Counted from the first letter of the stretch, positions 1-7,612 are shown. The stretch is 11,637 nucleotides of DNA from Xanthobacteraceae bacterium (GCA_025929595.1 JAICQA010000052.1:1-11637); one strand, 5' to 3'. Program-made: numbers and translations. Notes: a model not told the origin generated them from the sequence alone.

Positions 1-1
1 G

Positions 2-2422
2 AACTATGCGGGCTACTTCCTGATCGTCGCCGACTTCATCCAGTGGGCGAAGTCGCAGGACATTCCGGTCGGACCCGGCCGCGGCTCGGGGGCGGGCTCG
101 CTCGTCGCCTATTCACTCACGATCACCGACCTCGATCCGATCCGCTTCGGGCTGCTGTTCGAGCGCTTCCTCAATCCTGAGCGGGTTTCGATGCCGGACT
201 TCGACGTCGACTTCTGCCAGGAGCGGCGCGACGAGGTGATCCGCTATGTGCAGGATCGCTACGGGCGCGAACAGGTTGCGCAGATCATTACGTTCGGCAC
301 CATGCAAGCGCGCGGCGTGCTGCGCGATGTGGGACGCGTGCTGGAGATGCCCTATGGGCAGGTGGACAAGCTCTGCAAGCTGGTGCCGTTCAATCCCGCC
401 GCTCCGGTTACCCTCGGCAAGGCAATCGAAGGCGAGGCCCGGCTTCAGGAAGCGCGCAAGGAAGATCCGCGCGTCGAGCGGCTGTTCGATATCGCGCTGA
501 AGCTCGAGGGCCTGCACAGGCACGCCTCGACCCATGCGGCGGGCATCGTGATCGGCGACCGGCCGCTGTCGCAGTTGACACCGCTCTACCGCGATCCGAA
601 GTCCGACATGCAAGTCACCCAGTTCAATATGAAATGGGTGGAGGCGGCAGGGCTCGTGAAGTTCGACTTCCTGGGCCTCAAGACCCTCACGGTGCTCGAC
701 AAGGCGGTGAAGCTCATTCGCCGCCGGGGTGTCGAGGTCGATCTCCTGCGCATACCGCTCGACGATGCTCGAACTTTCGAGATGCTGGCACGCGGTGAAA
801 CGGTCGGCGTGTTCCAGGTGGAAAGTCAGGGTATGCGGCGGGCGTTGGTCGACATGCGCCCTGACCGCTTCGAGGACCTGATCGCGCTGGTTGCCCTTTA
901 TCGACCGGGCCCGATGGCGAACATCCCGACTTACTGCGCCCGCAAGCTCGGGCGCGAAGCGATCGAGTATCTGCACGAAAAGCTCGTCCCGATCCTGGAG
1001 CCGACCTACGGCATCATCACCTACCAGGAGCAGGTGCAACACATCGCGCGCGACCTCGCCGGCTACAGCCTCGCAGAGGCCGATCTCCTGCGCCGTGCAA
1101 TGGGCAAGAAGATCAAGAAGGAAATGGACGCGCAGCGCGGCCGCTTCCTCAAGGGCGCGCTCGAGCGCGAGATTGATCGCGAGACGGCGGAGACGGTGTT
1201 CGATGCCTGCGCGAAGTTCGCGGAGTACGGCTTCAACAAATCCCACTCCGCGCCTTACGCCTTGCTCACCTATCAGACGGCTTACTTGAAGGCGAACTAT
1301 CCGGTTGAATTTCTCGCGGCGTCGATGACGCTCGACCTCGGCAACACGGACAAGCTCGCGGAATTCCGCCGTGAGGCGGATCGGCTCGGCGTCGTTGTGG
1401 AGCCGCCGTCGGTCAACCGCGGCGGGCGAGAATTCGACGTTGCGGAGGACCGCATCATCTATGCGCTCGCGGCACTGCGCGGCGTGGGCGGGCAGGCGGT
1501 GGATGCAATCGTCAAGGCGCGCGGCGACAAGCCGTTTGCCGACCTGTCGGACTTCGCGTCCCGCATCGACCCGCGCGCCGTGAACAAGCGGACTTTGGAA
1601 AGCCTGGCGGCGTCCGGTGCGTTCGACGGTCTGGAACCGCGGCGCGCCCGCGCCTTCGCTTCGGTCGAGTCGCTGCTGGCGCATGCGCAACGCGTCGGCG
1701 CGGATGCGGCGTCCGGTCAGTCGGAGCTGTTCGGCGGCATCGGGGCAAAGCCGGTGCTGCACGTGCAGGAAGTAGAGGAGTGGCTGCCGGCCGAGCGGCT
1801 CAACCGCGAGTATGACGCCATCGGCTTTTTCCTGTCGGGCCATCCGCTCGACGACTATTTGTTCTCGTTCAAGCGGCTCGGCGCCGATACGTGGAGCAGC
1901 TTTGTTCAGAAGGTGAGGGAGGGGCGCGCGGGCGGCAAGCTCGCCGCGACGGTCGTCTCACGCGTGGAACGCAGGACCAAGACCGGCAACAAGATCGGCA
2001 TTCTTGGGCTGTCGGACCCGACGGGACATTTCGAAGCAGTGATCTTCTCCGAAAATCTCCAGCGCTTCCGCGATCTCCTTGAGCCCGGCTCTGCCGTGCT
2101 GTTGCAGGCTGGCGCCGAAGTGCAGGGCGATGAGGTGCGCGTGCGGGTGCATGGCGTGGAGTCGCTCGATCACGTCGCGACCTTCACGCCGCGCGGGTTG
2201 CGCGTTGCGATCGAGACGCCGGAAGCGATCGAGCTCGTCGCAAAACGGCTCAATGGCGGCGTGAATGGAAAGAGCGAGTCTGGTTTTCCGATCAGCCTCG
2301 TATTACGCGTGAGCGGCAATACGGATGTCGAAATGAAGCTGCCGGGAAGGTATCCCGTTTCGCCGCAGGTCGCGGGCGCGATGAAGGCGGTACCTGGCGT
2401 GCTTGAGGTCGAGGCGCTCTGA
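2..2422 (+). CDS. dnaE: DNA polymerase III subunit alpha, 5'-truncated by the window edge
   Basis: Catalytic subunit of the replicative DNA polymerase III holoenzyme. The frame is open from base 2, so the gene starts outside the window; the ATG at 191 is internal. About 806 residues are visible, corresponding to E. coli DnaE from roughly residue 334 to the end; the N-terminal PHP domain is missing. Seen in order (fragment numbering): GPGRGSGAGS near 27, the catalytic PDFDVDF at 65-71, and the third catalytic Asp in KFDFLGL at 222. The Asp70-Asp222 spacing equals that between E. coli Asp403 and Asp555. A helix-hairpin-helix stretch (LRGVGGQAV) lies near 490, a beta-clamp-binding QSELF at 573-577 (E. 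coli QADMF), and an OB-fold region at about 644-720. The stop TGA overlaps the ATG of the next gene by one base. Nothing suggests damage. The alternative, DnaE2 or PolC, is unlikely because of the clamp motif and close likeness to DnaE1. Confidence 0.97.
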   Translation, partial: NYAGYFLIVADFIQWAKSQDIPVGPGRGSGAGSLVAYSLTITDLDPIRFGLLFERFLNPERVSMPDFDVDFCQERRDEVIRYVQDRYGREQVAQIITFGTMQARGVLRDVGRVLEMPYGQVDKLCKLVPFNPAAPVTLGKAIEGEARLQEARKEDPRVERLFDIALKLEGLHRHASTHAAGIVIGDRPLSQLTPLYRDPKSDMQVTQFNMKWVEAAGLVKFDFLGLKTLTVLDKAVKLIRRRGVEVDLLRIPLDDARTFEMLARGETVGVFQVESQGMRRALVDMRPDRFEDLIALVALYRPGPMANIPTYCARKLGREAIEYLHEKLVPILEPTYGIITYQEQVQHIARDLAGYSLAEADLLRRAMGKKIKKEMDAQRGRFLKGALEREIDRETAETVFDACAKFAEYGFNKSHSAPYALLTYQTAYLKANYPVEFLAASMTLDLGNTDKLAEFRREADRLGVVVEPPSVNRGGREFDVAEDRIIYALAALRGVGGQAVDAIVKARGDKPFADLSDFASRIDPRAVNKRTLESLAASGAFDGLEPRRARAFASVESLLAHAQRVGADAASGQSELFGGIGAKPVLHVQEVEEWLPAERLNREYDAIGFFLSGHPLDDYLFSFKRLGADTWSSFVQKVREGRAGGKLAATVVSRVERRTKTGNKIGILGLSDPTGHFEAVIFSENLQRFRDLLEPGSAVLLQAGAEVQGDEVRVRVHGVESLDHVATFTPRGLRVAIETPEAIELVAKRLNGGVNGKSESGFPISLVLRVSGNTDVEMKLPGRYPVSPQVAGAMKAVPGVLEVEAL

Positions 2423-3003
2423 TGGAGGGGCTGGTTCCCCTCTGGCTCAAGATTGCCTACGGAATATTCGTTCCATTCCTCGTCGTTATCTACTGGCCGC
2501 GCTACGGCCCATCCAATTTCCTCTGGCTTTCCGACATCGCGCTTTTCCTCACCGCTGCGGCGGTGATTTTTGAGAGTCCGCTGCTTGCCGCCATGCCGGC
2601 GGTCGGCGTGTTGCCGCTCGAGATTTTCTGGACGATCGATTTCCTGCTGCTTGGGCGCTTCGGGCTCACGAGTTACATGTTCGACGGGAAGTATCCATTG
2701 TGGCTGCGGGCGGTCTCGCTCTTTCATCTCGCGCTGCCGCCGACGCTGATCTGGATCTTGTGGAACGCGGGTTACGATCCGCTCGCCTATCCGATGCAGC
2801 TCGCGCTGACGGTTGTGGTGCTGATCTTCTGTTTCCTGTTCACGGACCCGGAGAAGAACATTAACTGGGTCTTTGGACCCGGCGAGAAGCCGCAGAAGAA
2901 GCTGACCCCGCTCAGGTACTTCCTGCTGTTGCTTATCGTTATCCCCGTCGGCGTAATCACGCCGACGCATTTTGTGCTGAACTGGCTGTTCGGTCCGGCC
3001 TGA
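2422..3003 (+). CDS. Conserved multi-pass membrane protein of unknown function
   Basis: A 193-residue, strongly hydrophobic protein with about six likely membrane segments (roughly residues 7-25, 33-55, 57-80, 94-113, 121-140 and 165-185) and no signal peptide or recognisable catalytic motif. Conserved-looking turns include YWPRYGPSNFLW near 24-35, FDGKYPLWLR near 87-96 and NINWVFGPG near 146-154. I recall similar proteins labelled only as membrane-associated or hypothetical; I know no function. The start is well supported: ATG at 2422 overlaps the dnaE stop (TGATG), and GAGG at 2411-2414 lies seven bases upstream, so translational coupling to dnaE is likely. It ends in TGA followed by a short hairpin. 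Its position between dnaE and rpsB does not by itself point to replication or translation. Confidence is high that it is a gene, low on role. Confidence 0.85.
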   Translation: MEGLVPLWLKIAYGIFVPFLVVIYWPRYGPSNFLWLSDIALFLTAAAVIFESPLLAAMPAVGVLPLEIFWTIDFLLLGRFGLTSYMFDGKYPLWLRAVSLFHLALPPTLIWILWNAGYDPLAYPMQLALTVVVLIFCFLFTDPEKNINWVFGPGEKPQKKLTPLRYFLLLLIVIPVGVITPTHFVLNWLFGPA

Positions 3004-3016
3004 TGGGTTTCCATCA
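3001..3016 (+). terminator. Small hairpin at the end of the membrane protein gene
   Basis: TGATGG (3001-3006) pairs perfectly with CCATCA (3011-3016) around a GTTT loop. The left arm includes the stop codon. The stem is short, A/T-containing and followed by AAGGTAAATTT rather than a T tract, so it is at best a weak terminator or RNA 3' end. It could equally be chance. Confidence 0.2.
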
Positions 3017-3040
3017 AGGTAAATTTCGGAACAGTAACGT

Positions 3041-3070
3041 TTGATCGTGCCATTGCCGGCCGGACTATTA
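3041..3070 (+). promoter_or_regulatory. Weak candidate sigma-70-type promoter for the cupin-like gene
   Basis: TTGATC (3041-3046) and CTATTA (3065-3070) are separated by 18 bases, resembling the alphaproteobacterial TTGAC / CTAT pattern at about four of six positions each. The whole 3004-3171 gap is visibly less GC-rich than its neighbours, as expected of a regulatory region. It also holds a perfect 10-base palindrome, CTGTCGACAG, at 3121-3130, which could be a protein site or chance. No known operator is recognised. Confidence 0.25.
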
Positions 3071-3171
3071 ACTCAACAGCCAGCAATCGATTTACTTCGG
3101 ACGCCCTGACGCTATCGATTCTGTCGACAGCATAACGTCGGCTGCCTTGATGGCGGCACGGGAGGCGAAAG

Positions 3172-4107
3172 ATGCAAGGCGGCACCTTTTTCAAATTCCA
3201 ATCGAAGAACCTCGCAACTGCGTGGAACACTGAAATCCAGCCAGTTGAGCATAATCTCGGAGAGCATCCGCTGTTCTCCGACGAGGCGCTCGCACGTCTC
3301 GTCGAAGGCAACGCACACGCAATCCGCGAAGTCTCGACCATGGACCCGGAGCGCGAGGACAAGTCGGCGTGGAAGCGCGGCAGCATCGAGGGCATGAACG
3401 GCCGCGAAGTGATCGAGGCCGTTCGCGACGGACTCTACTGGGTCAATGTCGGCGACGTCGGCACGTTCGATCGGCGCTATCAGGATTTCATCGACCAGCT
3501 CATGGACACGCTCGAAGCGCAGGTGCCGGGGCTCAAGACCTTCAACCGCCATATCGGCGTGCTGATCTCTTCGCCGGGCGCGCGCGTCTATTACCACTCG
3601 GACGTGCCGGGGCAGGGTCTCCTGCATGTGCGCGGCGAGAAGACAATCTGGATCTATCCGGGCGGCGACCCGTTTCTGCCGCAGGAGTCGCTCGAGCGTG
3701 TCGTCACGGGCCTCACCAACGAAGACATCGAATACGATCCTTCCTTCGAACAACATGCGACGCGCATTCTGCTGACGCCGGGTACGGGCGCCCTCTGGCC
3801 GCTCAACTGGCCGCACCGGGTCGTGAACGGGAAGAGTCTCAACGTATCGGTGACCGTGTCCTTCTGGACCGACGAAATTCGCCGCCACGCGCTGGTCAAC
3901 ACCGCGAACGGCGTCATGCGCCACGTCATGGGTCTTAACCCGCGCTCGCGCGCGATCAGCGGCCCTTCCTACTGGTGGCGTGCGGGTCTCGCGGCGGCCT
4001 GGAAGGCGTCCGGACTCAGCAAGCGCTACCGCGAGAAGTACAAGGCCGAGTTCAAAATCAACCAGGCATCGCGCGCAAGGCAGACGTTCAAAGAAGCCGC
4101 TGAATAA
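3172..4107 (+). CDS. Cupin-like (JmjC / cupin_8-type) protein, putative Fe(II)/2-oxoglutarate oxygenase
   Basis: A 311-residue soluble protein without signal peptide. The central part looks like a double-stranded beta-helix of the JmjC/cupin_8 kind: a YYHSDVPGQG motif gives His142-x-Asp144, followed by a strand RGEKTIWIYP whose Lys157 sits where this family often binds 2-oxoglutarate, then LTPGTGALWPLNWPHRVVN with the distal His215, and a closing strand of alternating Ser/Val (SLNVSVTVSFW). These residues form a plausible HxD...H iron site. The C-terminal ~70 residues are helical-looking and basic. GGAGG at 3161-3165, six bases before ATG, fixes the start. It has its own upstream gap and is followed by the rpsB promoter, so it is probably transcribed alone. 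The substrate is unknown; it could be a protein hydroxylase, a small-molecule oxygenase or a non-catalytic cupin. Confidence 0.85.
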   Translation: MQGGTFFKFQSKNLATAWNTEIQPVEHNLGEHPLFSDEALARLVEGNAHAIREVSTMDPEREDKSAWKRGSIEGMNGREVIEAVRDGLYWVNVGDVGTFDRRYQDFIDQLMDTLEAQVPGLKTFNRHIGVLISSPGARVYYHSDVPGQGLLHVRGEKTIWIYPGGDPFLPQESLERVVTGLTNEDIEYDPSFEQHATRILLTPGTGALWPLNWPHRVVNGKSLNVSVTVSFWTDEIRRHALVNTANGVMRHVMGLNPRSRAISGPSYWWRAGLAAAWKASGLSKRYREKYKAEFKINQASRARQTFKEAAE

Positions 4108-4123
4108 GCAGCGATTTCGGAAC

Positions 4124-4152
4124 TTGCGCCGTCGCGGCTGGCCCCCTATAAG
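4124..4152 (+). promoter_or_regulatory. Housekeeping sigma promoter of rpsB
   Basis: TTGCGC (-35, 4124-4129) and TATAAG (-10, 4147-4152) are spaced by exactly 17 bases, in front of a strong growth-linked operon. The tract just before the -10 is CCCC-rich. This is the best promoter-like site in the window and would give a leader of roughly 115 bases before rpsB. It was judged by eye; the start site was not mapped. Confidence 0.6.
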
Positions 4153-4157
4153 CCCCC

Positions 4158-4272
4158 CATCTCGCACGCGGACTAGGCGGCCCTGATCCCCAGGGATCGC
4201 ATCCGGTGCTGGGCTCGATCCATCCAGATCGTCGCCTGGCTCGGTCCGCGGAGGCTAACCGGAGACAGGACA
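4158..4272 (+). promoter_or_regulatory. Structured 5' leader of rpsB, candidate S2 autoregulatory element
   Basis: Two hairpins can be drawn. GATCC (4185-4189) pairs with GGATC (4194-4198), with an overlapping alternative CCCTG/CAGGG pairing. CGATC (4216-4220) pairs with GATCG (4227-4231), extended by GGC/GCC (4212-4214 with 4234-4236) across a small internal loop. In other bacteria S2 represses rpsB-tsf translation through its leader; that this one works so is inference. I do not recognise a named RNA family here. The ribosome site GGAG at 4261-4264 lies eight bases before the ATG. Confidence 0.35.
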
Positions 4273-5271
4273 ATGGCTCTACCCGACTTTTCGATGCGTC
4301 AGCTATTGGAAGCTGGCGTTCACTTCGGCCATCAGGCCCATCGCTGGAATCCGAAGATGGCTTCGTTCATCTTCGGCGTCCGCAACAAGATCCACATCAT
4401 CGACCTTGCGCAGACCGTGCCGCTGCTCTCGCGCGCCTTGCAGGCGGTATCCGATACGGTCGCCCGGGGCGGCCGCATTCTTTATGTCGGCACGAAGCGG
4501 CAGGCATCAGACGCGGTGGCCGACGCGGCGAAGCGTTCGGCGCAGTATTACGTCAATTCGCGCTGGCTCGGCGGCACGCTCACCAACTGGAAGACGATCT
4601 CGCACTCGATCGCCCGACTGAAGCAGATCGAGGAGATGCTCGCGAGCGAAACGGGAGTCGGCTACACGAAGAAGGAGCGTCTCACGCTCGCCCGCGAAAA
4701 GGAAAAGCTTGAGCGCTCGCTTGGCGGCATCCGTGACATGGGTGGCATTCCCGACCTCATCTTCGTGATCGACACCAACAAGGAAGACATCGCGATCAAG
4801 GAAGCGCGCCGTCTCGGCATTCCGGTCGCCGCGGTGGTCGACACCAACTGCGATCCCGAGGGCATCACCTACGTGATCCCCGGCAACGACGACGCAGGCC
4901 GTGCGATCACGCTCTATACCGATCTGATCGCCCGTGCGGCGATCGACGGCATTTCGCGCGCACAGGGCGAAATGGGCGTCGATATCGGCGCCGCCGCCAA
5001 GCCGATCATGGAAGAGAAGCTGCCGCAGGAATCGGAATGGGAGTTCGAGCAACTCCCGGGTCCGCGCGGCGCGCCGGACGACCTCAAGAAGCTCCCCGGC
5101 GTCAGCCCCGATGTCGAGAAGCAGTTGCAGGATCTCGGCATCTTCCATTACTCGCAGGTCGCCGGTCTCGGAAAGAAGGACGCGCATCATCTTGGCGAAA
5201 CGGTCGGTTTGCCCGGTCGTGTCGAGGGATGGATCAAGCAGGCCAAGGCGCTCACCGCCGAGACGGAGTAA
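4273..5271 (+). CDS. rpsB: 30S ribosomal protein S2, with C-terminal HhH-like extension
   Basis: Protein of the small ribosomal subunit, needed for late 30S assembly and for S1 binding. The classic N-terminus (LLEAGVHFGH at 11-20, then HRWNPKM), the YVGTKRQA strand at 71-78, the NSRWLGGTLTNW stretch at 95-106 and the PDLIFVIDT strand at 160-168 identify S2 beyond doubt. At 332 residues it is about 90 longer than E. coli S2 (241). The extra part after ~240 has a charged, proline-containing linker, then a helix-hairpin-helix-like module at about 271-327 (LKKLPGVSPDVEKQL and LGIFHYSQVAGL). Extensions of this kind are known in Rhizobiales S2, so this is lineage-typical rather than a fusion accident. 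The start is set by GGAG eight bases upstream. tsf follows six bases after the TAA. Confidence 0.98.
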   Translation: MALPDFSMRQLLEAGVHFGHQAHRWNPKMASFIFGVRNKIHIIDLAQTVPLLSRALQAVSDTVARGGRILYVGTKRQASDAVADAAKRSAQYYVNSRWLGGTLTNWKTISHSIARLKQIEEMLASETGVGYTKKERLTLAREKEKLERSLGGIRDMGGIPDLIFVIDTNKEDIAIKEARRLGIPVAAVVDTNCDPEGITYVIPGNDDAGRAITLYTDLIARAAIDGISRAQGEMGVDIGAAAKPIMEEKLPQESEWEFEQLPGPRGAPDDLKKLPGVSPDVEKQLQDLGIFHYSQVAGLGKKDAHHLGETVGLPGRVEGWIKQAKALTAETE

Positions 5272-5277
5272 GGAGCG

Positions 5278-6201
5278 ATGGCTGAAATCACCGCAAGCCT
5301 CGTCAAGGAACTGCGCGACAAGACCGGCGCCGGCATGATGGATTCGAAGACCGCCCTCGTGGAAACGAAGGGCGACATCGAGGCCGCCGTCGATTGGCTG
5401 CGCAAGAAGGGCCTGGCGAAGGCCGCCAAAAAGTCGGGCCGCGTCGCGGCCGAAGGGCTGATCGGCGCCGTCGTCGAGAAGACCAAGGGCGCGCTCGTCG
5501 AGGTCAACTCGGAAACGGACTTCGTTGCGCGCAACGAGCAGTTCCAGGGCCTGGTGAAGTTGATCGCGGAAGCCGCGCTTCACAACACAACGGACGTTGA
5601 GAAGCTCAAGGCGGTCAAGATGGACAACTCGACGGTGCAGGACGCCGTCGCGTCGGCCGTTGCGACCATCGGCGAAAACATGACACTGCGCCGTGCGGGC
5701 GGGCTTTCCGTCAGCGAAGGCCTGGTTGCGAGCTATGTGCATAGCTCTGTGACCGATGGGCTTGGCAAGATCGGCGTTCTCGTGGGTCTTGAATCCAAGG
5801 GCAAGGCCGACATCCTTGCCGAATTCGGCCGCAAGCTCGCGATGCATGTCGCGGCGGCAAACCCGCAGGCGGTCGACGCGGCGGGCATCGACAAGAACAC
5901 CCTCGAGCGTGAACGCGGCGTGCTCGCCGAGAAGGCGCGTGCCTCAGGCAAGCCAGATAACGTGATCGAGAAGATCGTCGATAGCGGCCTCAAGTCCTTC
6001 TACAAGGAAGTTACGTTGCTCGATCAGGCATTCGTGCATGATCCCTCGAAGTCGGTCGCACAGGCGGCGAAGGAAGCCGAGGTGCAGGCCGGCGCTCCAA
6101 TCAAGATCGGCGGGTTTTTGCGTTACGCTCTCGGTGAGGGCGTGGAGAAGCAGGAGCAGGACTTCGCTGCCGAGGTTGCGGCAGCGGTCAAACCCAACTG
6201 A
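5278..6201 (+). CDS. tsf: Translation elongation factor Ts
   Basis: Nucleotide exchange factor that releases GDP from EF-Tu in the cytoplasm. The 307-residue length is normal for the family. The N-terminal UBA-like three-helix domain carries LVKELRDKTGAGMMDSK (8-24), and the EF-Tu-contacting TDFVARN sits at 80-86; the Asp-Phe pair there pushes into the EF-Tu nucleotide site in E. coli. The ATG is preceded by GGAG at 5272-5275, directly after the rpsB stop, so S2 and EF-Ts are co-expressed as in most bacteria. There is no hairpin or attenuator in the six-base gap. The TGA stop is followed by a 49-base gap to pyrH in which no clear promoter is visible. Confidence 0.98.
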   Translation: MAEITASLVKELRDKTGAGMMDSKTALVETKGDIEAAVDWLRKKGLAKAAKKSGRVAAEGLIGAVVEKTKGALVEVNSETDFVARNEQFQGLVKLIAEAALHNTTDVEKLKAVKMDNSTVQDAVASAVATIGENMTLRRAGGLSVSEGLVASYVHSSVTDGLGKIGVLVGLESKGKADILAEFGRKLAMHVAAANPQAVDAAGIDKNTLERERGVLAEKARASGKPDNVIEKIVDSGLKSFYKEVTLLDQAFVHDPSKSVAQAAKEAEVQAGAPIKIGGFLRYALGEGVEKQEQDFAAEVAAAVKPN

Positions 6202-6250
6202 CGTTTAGGCGACGAATCTGATTGGATAGGCTGTCATCGGGGCCGCAACC

Positions 6251-6964
6251 ATGAGCAAGCCTGCCTATCGCCGAGTAATGATCAAGGTCTCGGGTGAAGC
6301 CCTGATGGGCACCGAGACCTACGGACTTCATGCCCCTACCATTGGCAAGATTGCCGCCGACCTCATCGAAGTTCGCAAGAGCGGCGTCGAGGTCGCGGTG
6401 GTTGTTGGCGGCGGGAATTTGATTCGCGGTGCGATGCTTGCGGAGACTGGCATCAAGCGGGCGACCGCCGACCAGATGGGCATGCTTGCGACCGTCATGA
6501 ACGCGCTCGCGCTGGAAAACGCCATCGAGGCGGCGGGCGGCAGCGCGCGGGCGATGTCCGCGGTGGCGATGCCGTCGCTGTGCGAGGCTTATGCGCGGCA
6601 GACGGCGCTCAAGCACCTGAAGGACCATATCGTGCTGCTCGCGGGCGGCACGGGGCAGCCCTATTTCACCACCGACACGGGTGCGGCGCTGCGTGCGGCG
6701 GAGCTTGAATGCGAGGCGATCTTCAAGGCGACGAATGTGGACGGAGTCTACGACGCCGACCCGCGCACGCACAGGAATGCGAAGCGGCTCGACAAGCTCA
6801 CCCACGACGAGGCCTTGGCGAAGGACCTCAAGGTCATGGACGCGGCCGCCTTCGCGCTTGCCCGCGAGGCGCGCTTGCCTATCATTGTGTTTTCGATCCG
6901 CGAGAAGAACGCCATCGCGGACGCCGTCCGGGGCACGGGCCGCTCGACGCTTGTTGAACCATAG
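6251..6964 (+). CDS. pyrH: UMP kinase
   Basis: Hexameric bacterial UMP kinase of the amino-acid-kinase fold, making UDP from UMP and ATP for all pyrimidine nucleotides and for UDP-sugars used in envelope synthesis. It is 237 residues, close to E. coli PyrH (241). Motifs: KVSGEAL at 12-18 (phosphate binding), VVGGGNLIRG at 51-60, DQMGMLATVMN at 74-84, GTGQPYFTTD at 133-142 and ATNVDGVYDADP at 160-171. The ATG is followed at once by the conserved YRRVMIKVSG strand. The ribosome site is poor (GGGG at 6239-6242), so initiation may depend on readthrough from tsf. Its place between tsf and frr is the usual bacterial arrangement. Confidence 0.97.
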   Translation: MSKPAYRRVMIKVSGEALMGTETYGLHAPTIGKIAADLIEVRKSGVEVAVVVGGGNLIRGAMLAETGIKRATADQMGMLATVMNALALENAIEAAGGSARAMSAVAMPSLCEAYARQTALKHLKDHIVLLAGGTGQPYFTTDTGAALRAAELECEAIFKATNVDGVYDADPRTHRNAKRLDKLTHDEALAKDLKVMDAAAFALAREARLPIIVFSIREKNAIADAVRGTGRSTLVEP

Positions 6965-6976
6965 CCGAAGCGGTCT

Positions 6977-6997
6977 CCGGCGAAGGTGTCCCGCCGG
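6977..6997 (+). repeat. Inverted repeat between pyrH and frr
   Basis: CCGGCG (6977-6982) and CGCCGG (6992-6997) form a GC-only six-base-pair stem with a nine-base loop in the 65-base gap. No T run follows, so it is not a convincing terminator; it could be an mRNA processing or stability element, or chance in GC-rich DNA. Confidence 0.25.
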
Positions 6998-7029
6998 CCC
7001 ATGCCAGCGCGGAATTTAAGAGGTGCACG

Positions 7030-7593
7030 ATGAAACCGGGTCCGTTCGATCTCGCCGACGTCAAGCGCCGCATGGACGGTGCGCTCTCCGTACTGAAGGG
7101 CGAGCTTGCCGGCCTGCGTACCGGCCGCGCGTCGGCCACCATGCTCGACCCGATTCATGTCGAGGTGTACGGCCAATCGATGCCGATCAATCAGGTTGCG
7201 ACCGTGAGCGTGCCCGAGGCACGGCTTCTTTCCGTGCAGGTGTGGGACGCATCGAACGTGAAGGCCGTCGAGAAGGCCATCCGCGATGCCAATCTCGGAC
7301 TAAATCCGCAGACCGAAGGAAGCGTGCTGCGTCTGCGGATTCCCGAACTCAATCAGGAACGCCGCCAGGAACTCGTGAAGGTCGCGCACAAATATGCCGA
7401 GACGGCGCGTGTTGCCGTGCGCCATGTGCGTCGCGACGGAATCGATCATCTAAAAAATCTGAAGAAGGATGGCCACGTCAGCGAGGACGACATCAAGCGT
7501 CACGAGGCCGACGTGCAGAAGGTCACGGATCAGCATATCGCCGAGATCGATCAGATGCTTGGGGCCAAGGAAAAGGAAGTCATGTCGGTCTGA
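7030..7593 (+). CDS. frr: Ribosome recycling factor
   Basis: Splits post-termination ribosomes together with EF-G. At 187 residues it matches the family length (E. coli 185). The signature LRTGRAS is at 29-35. The middle beta domain follows (VEVYGQSMPINQVATVSV), then LGLNPQTEGS and the helix with ARVAVRHVRRD that forms the long three-helix bundle. AAGAGG at 7018-7023 lies six bases before the ATG. The TGA stop is only one base from the first possible uppS start and nineteen bases from the preferred one. No odd residues were noticed. Confidence 0.98.
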   Translation: MKPGPFDLADVKRRMDGALSVLKGELAGLRTGRASATMLDPIHVEVYGQSMPINQVATVSVPEARLLSVQVWDASNVKAVEKAIRDANLGLNPQTEGSVLRLRIPELNQERRQELVKVAHKYAETARVAVRHVRRDGIDHLKNLKKDGHVSEDDIKRHEADVQKVTDQHIAEIDQMLGAKEKEVMSV

Positions 7594-7612
7594 CATGGCG
7601 GAACGAGGTCCC

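Noticed and set aside
113..1843. A 576-codon open frame on the minus strand opposite dnaE
   Set aside because: It is a mirror of GC-rich coding sequence: its composition is Arg/His/Glu/Leu-rich with no motif, and the + strand here is unmistakable DnaE with catalytic residues.
4507..5847. A 446-codon minus-strand frame opposite rpsB-tsf, and a similar one at 3112-4167
   Set aside because: Both span well-supported + strand genes and the gap between them, show no domain, and have the usual shadow composition. No promoter or ribosome site was seen for them.
6202..6250. Separate promoter for pyrH in the tsf-pyrH gap
   Set aside because: Only 49 bases, with no -35/-10 pair at acceptable spacing; readthrough from tsf is simpler.
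7469..7612. Upstream extension of the uppS frame into frr
   Set aside because: This part overlaps conserved C-terminal frr sequence and translates to Arg/Ser/Thr-rich text unlike UppS. The ATG at 7595 remains possible, the one at 7469 does not.
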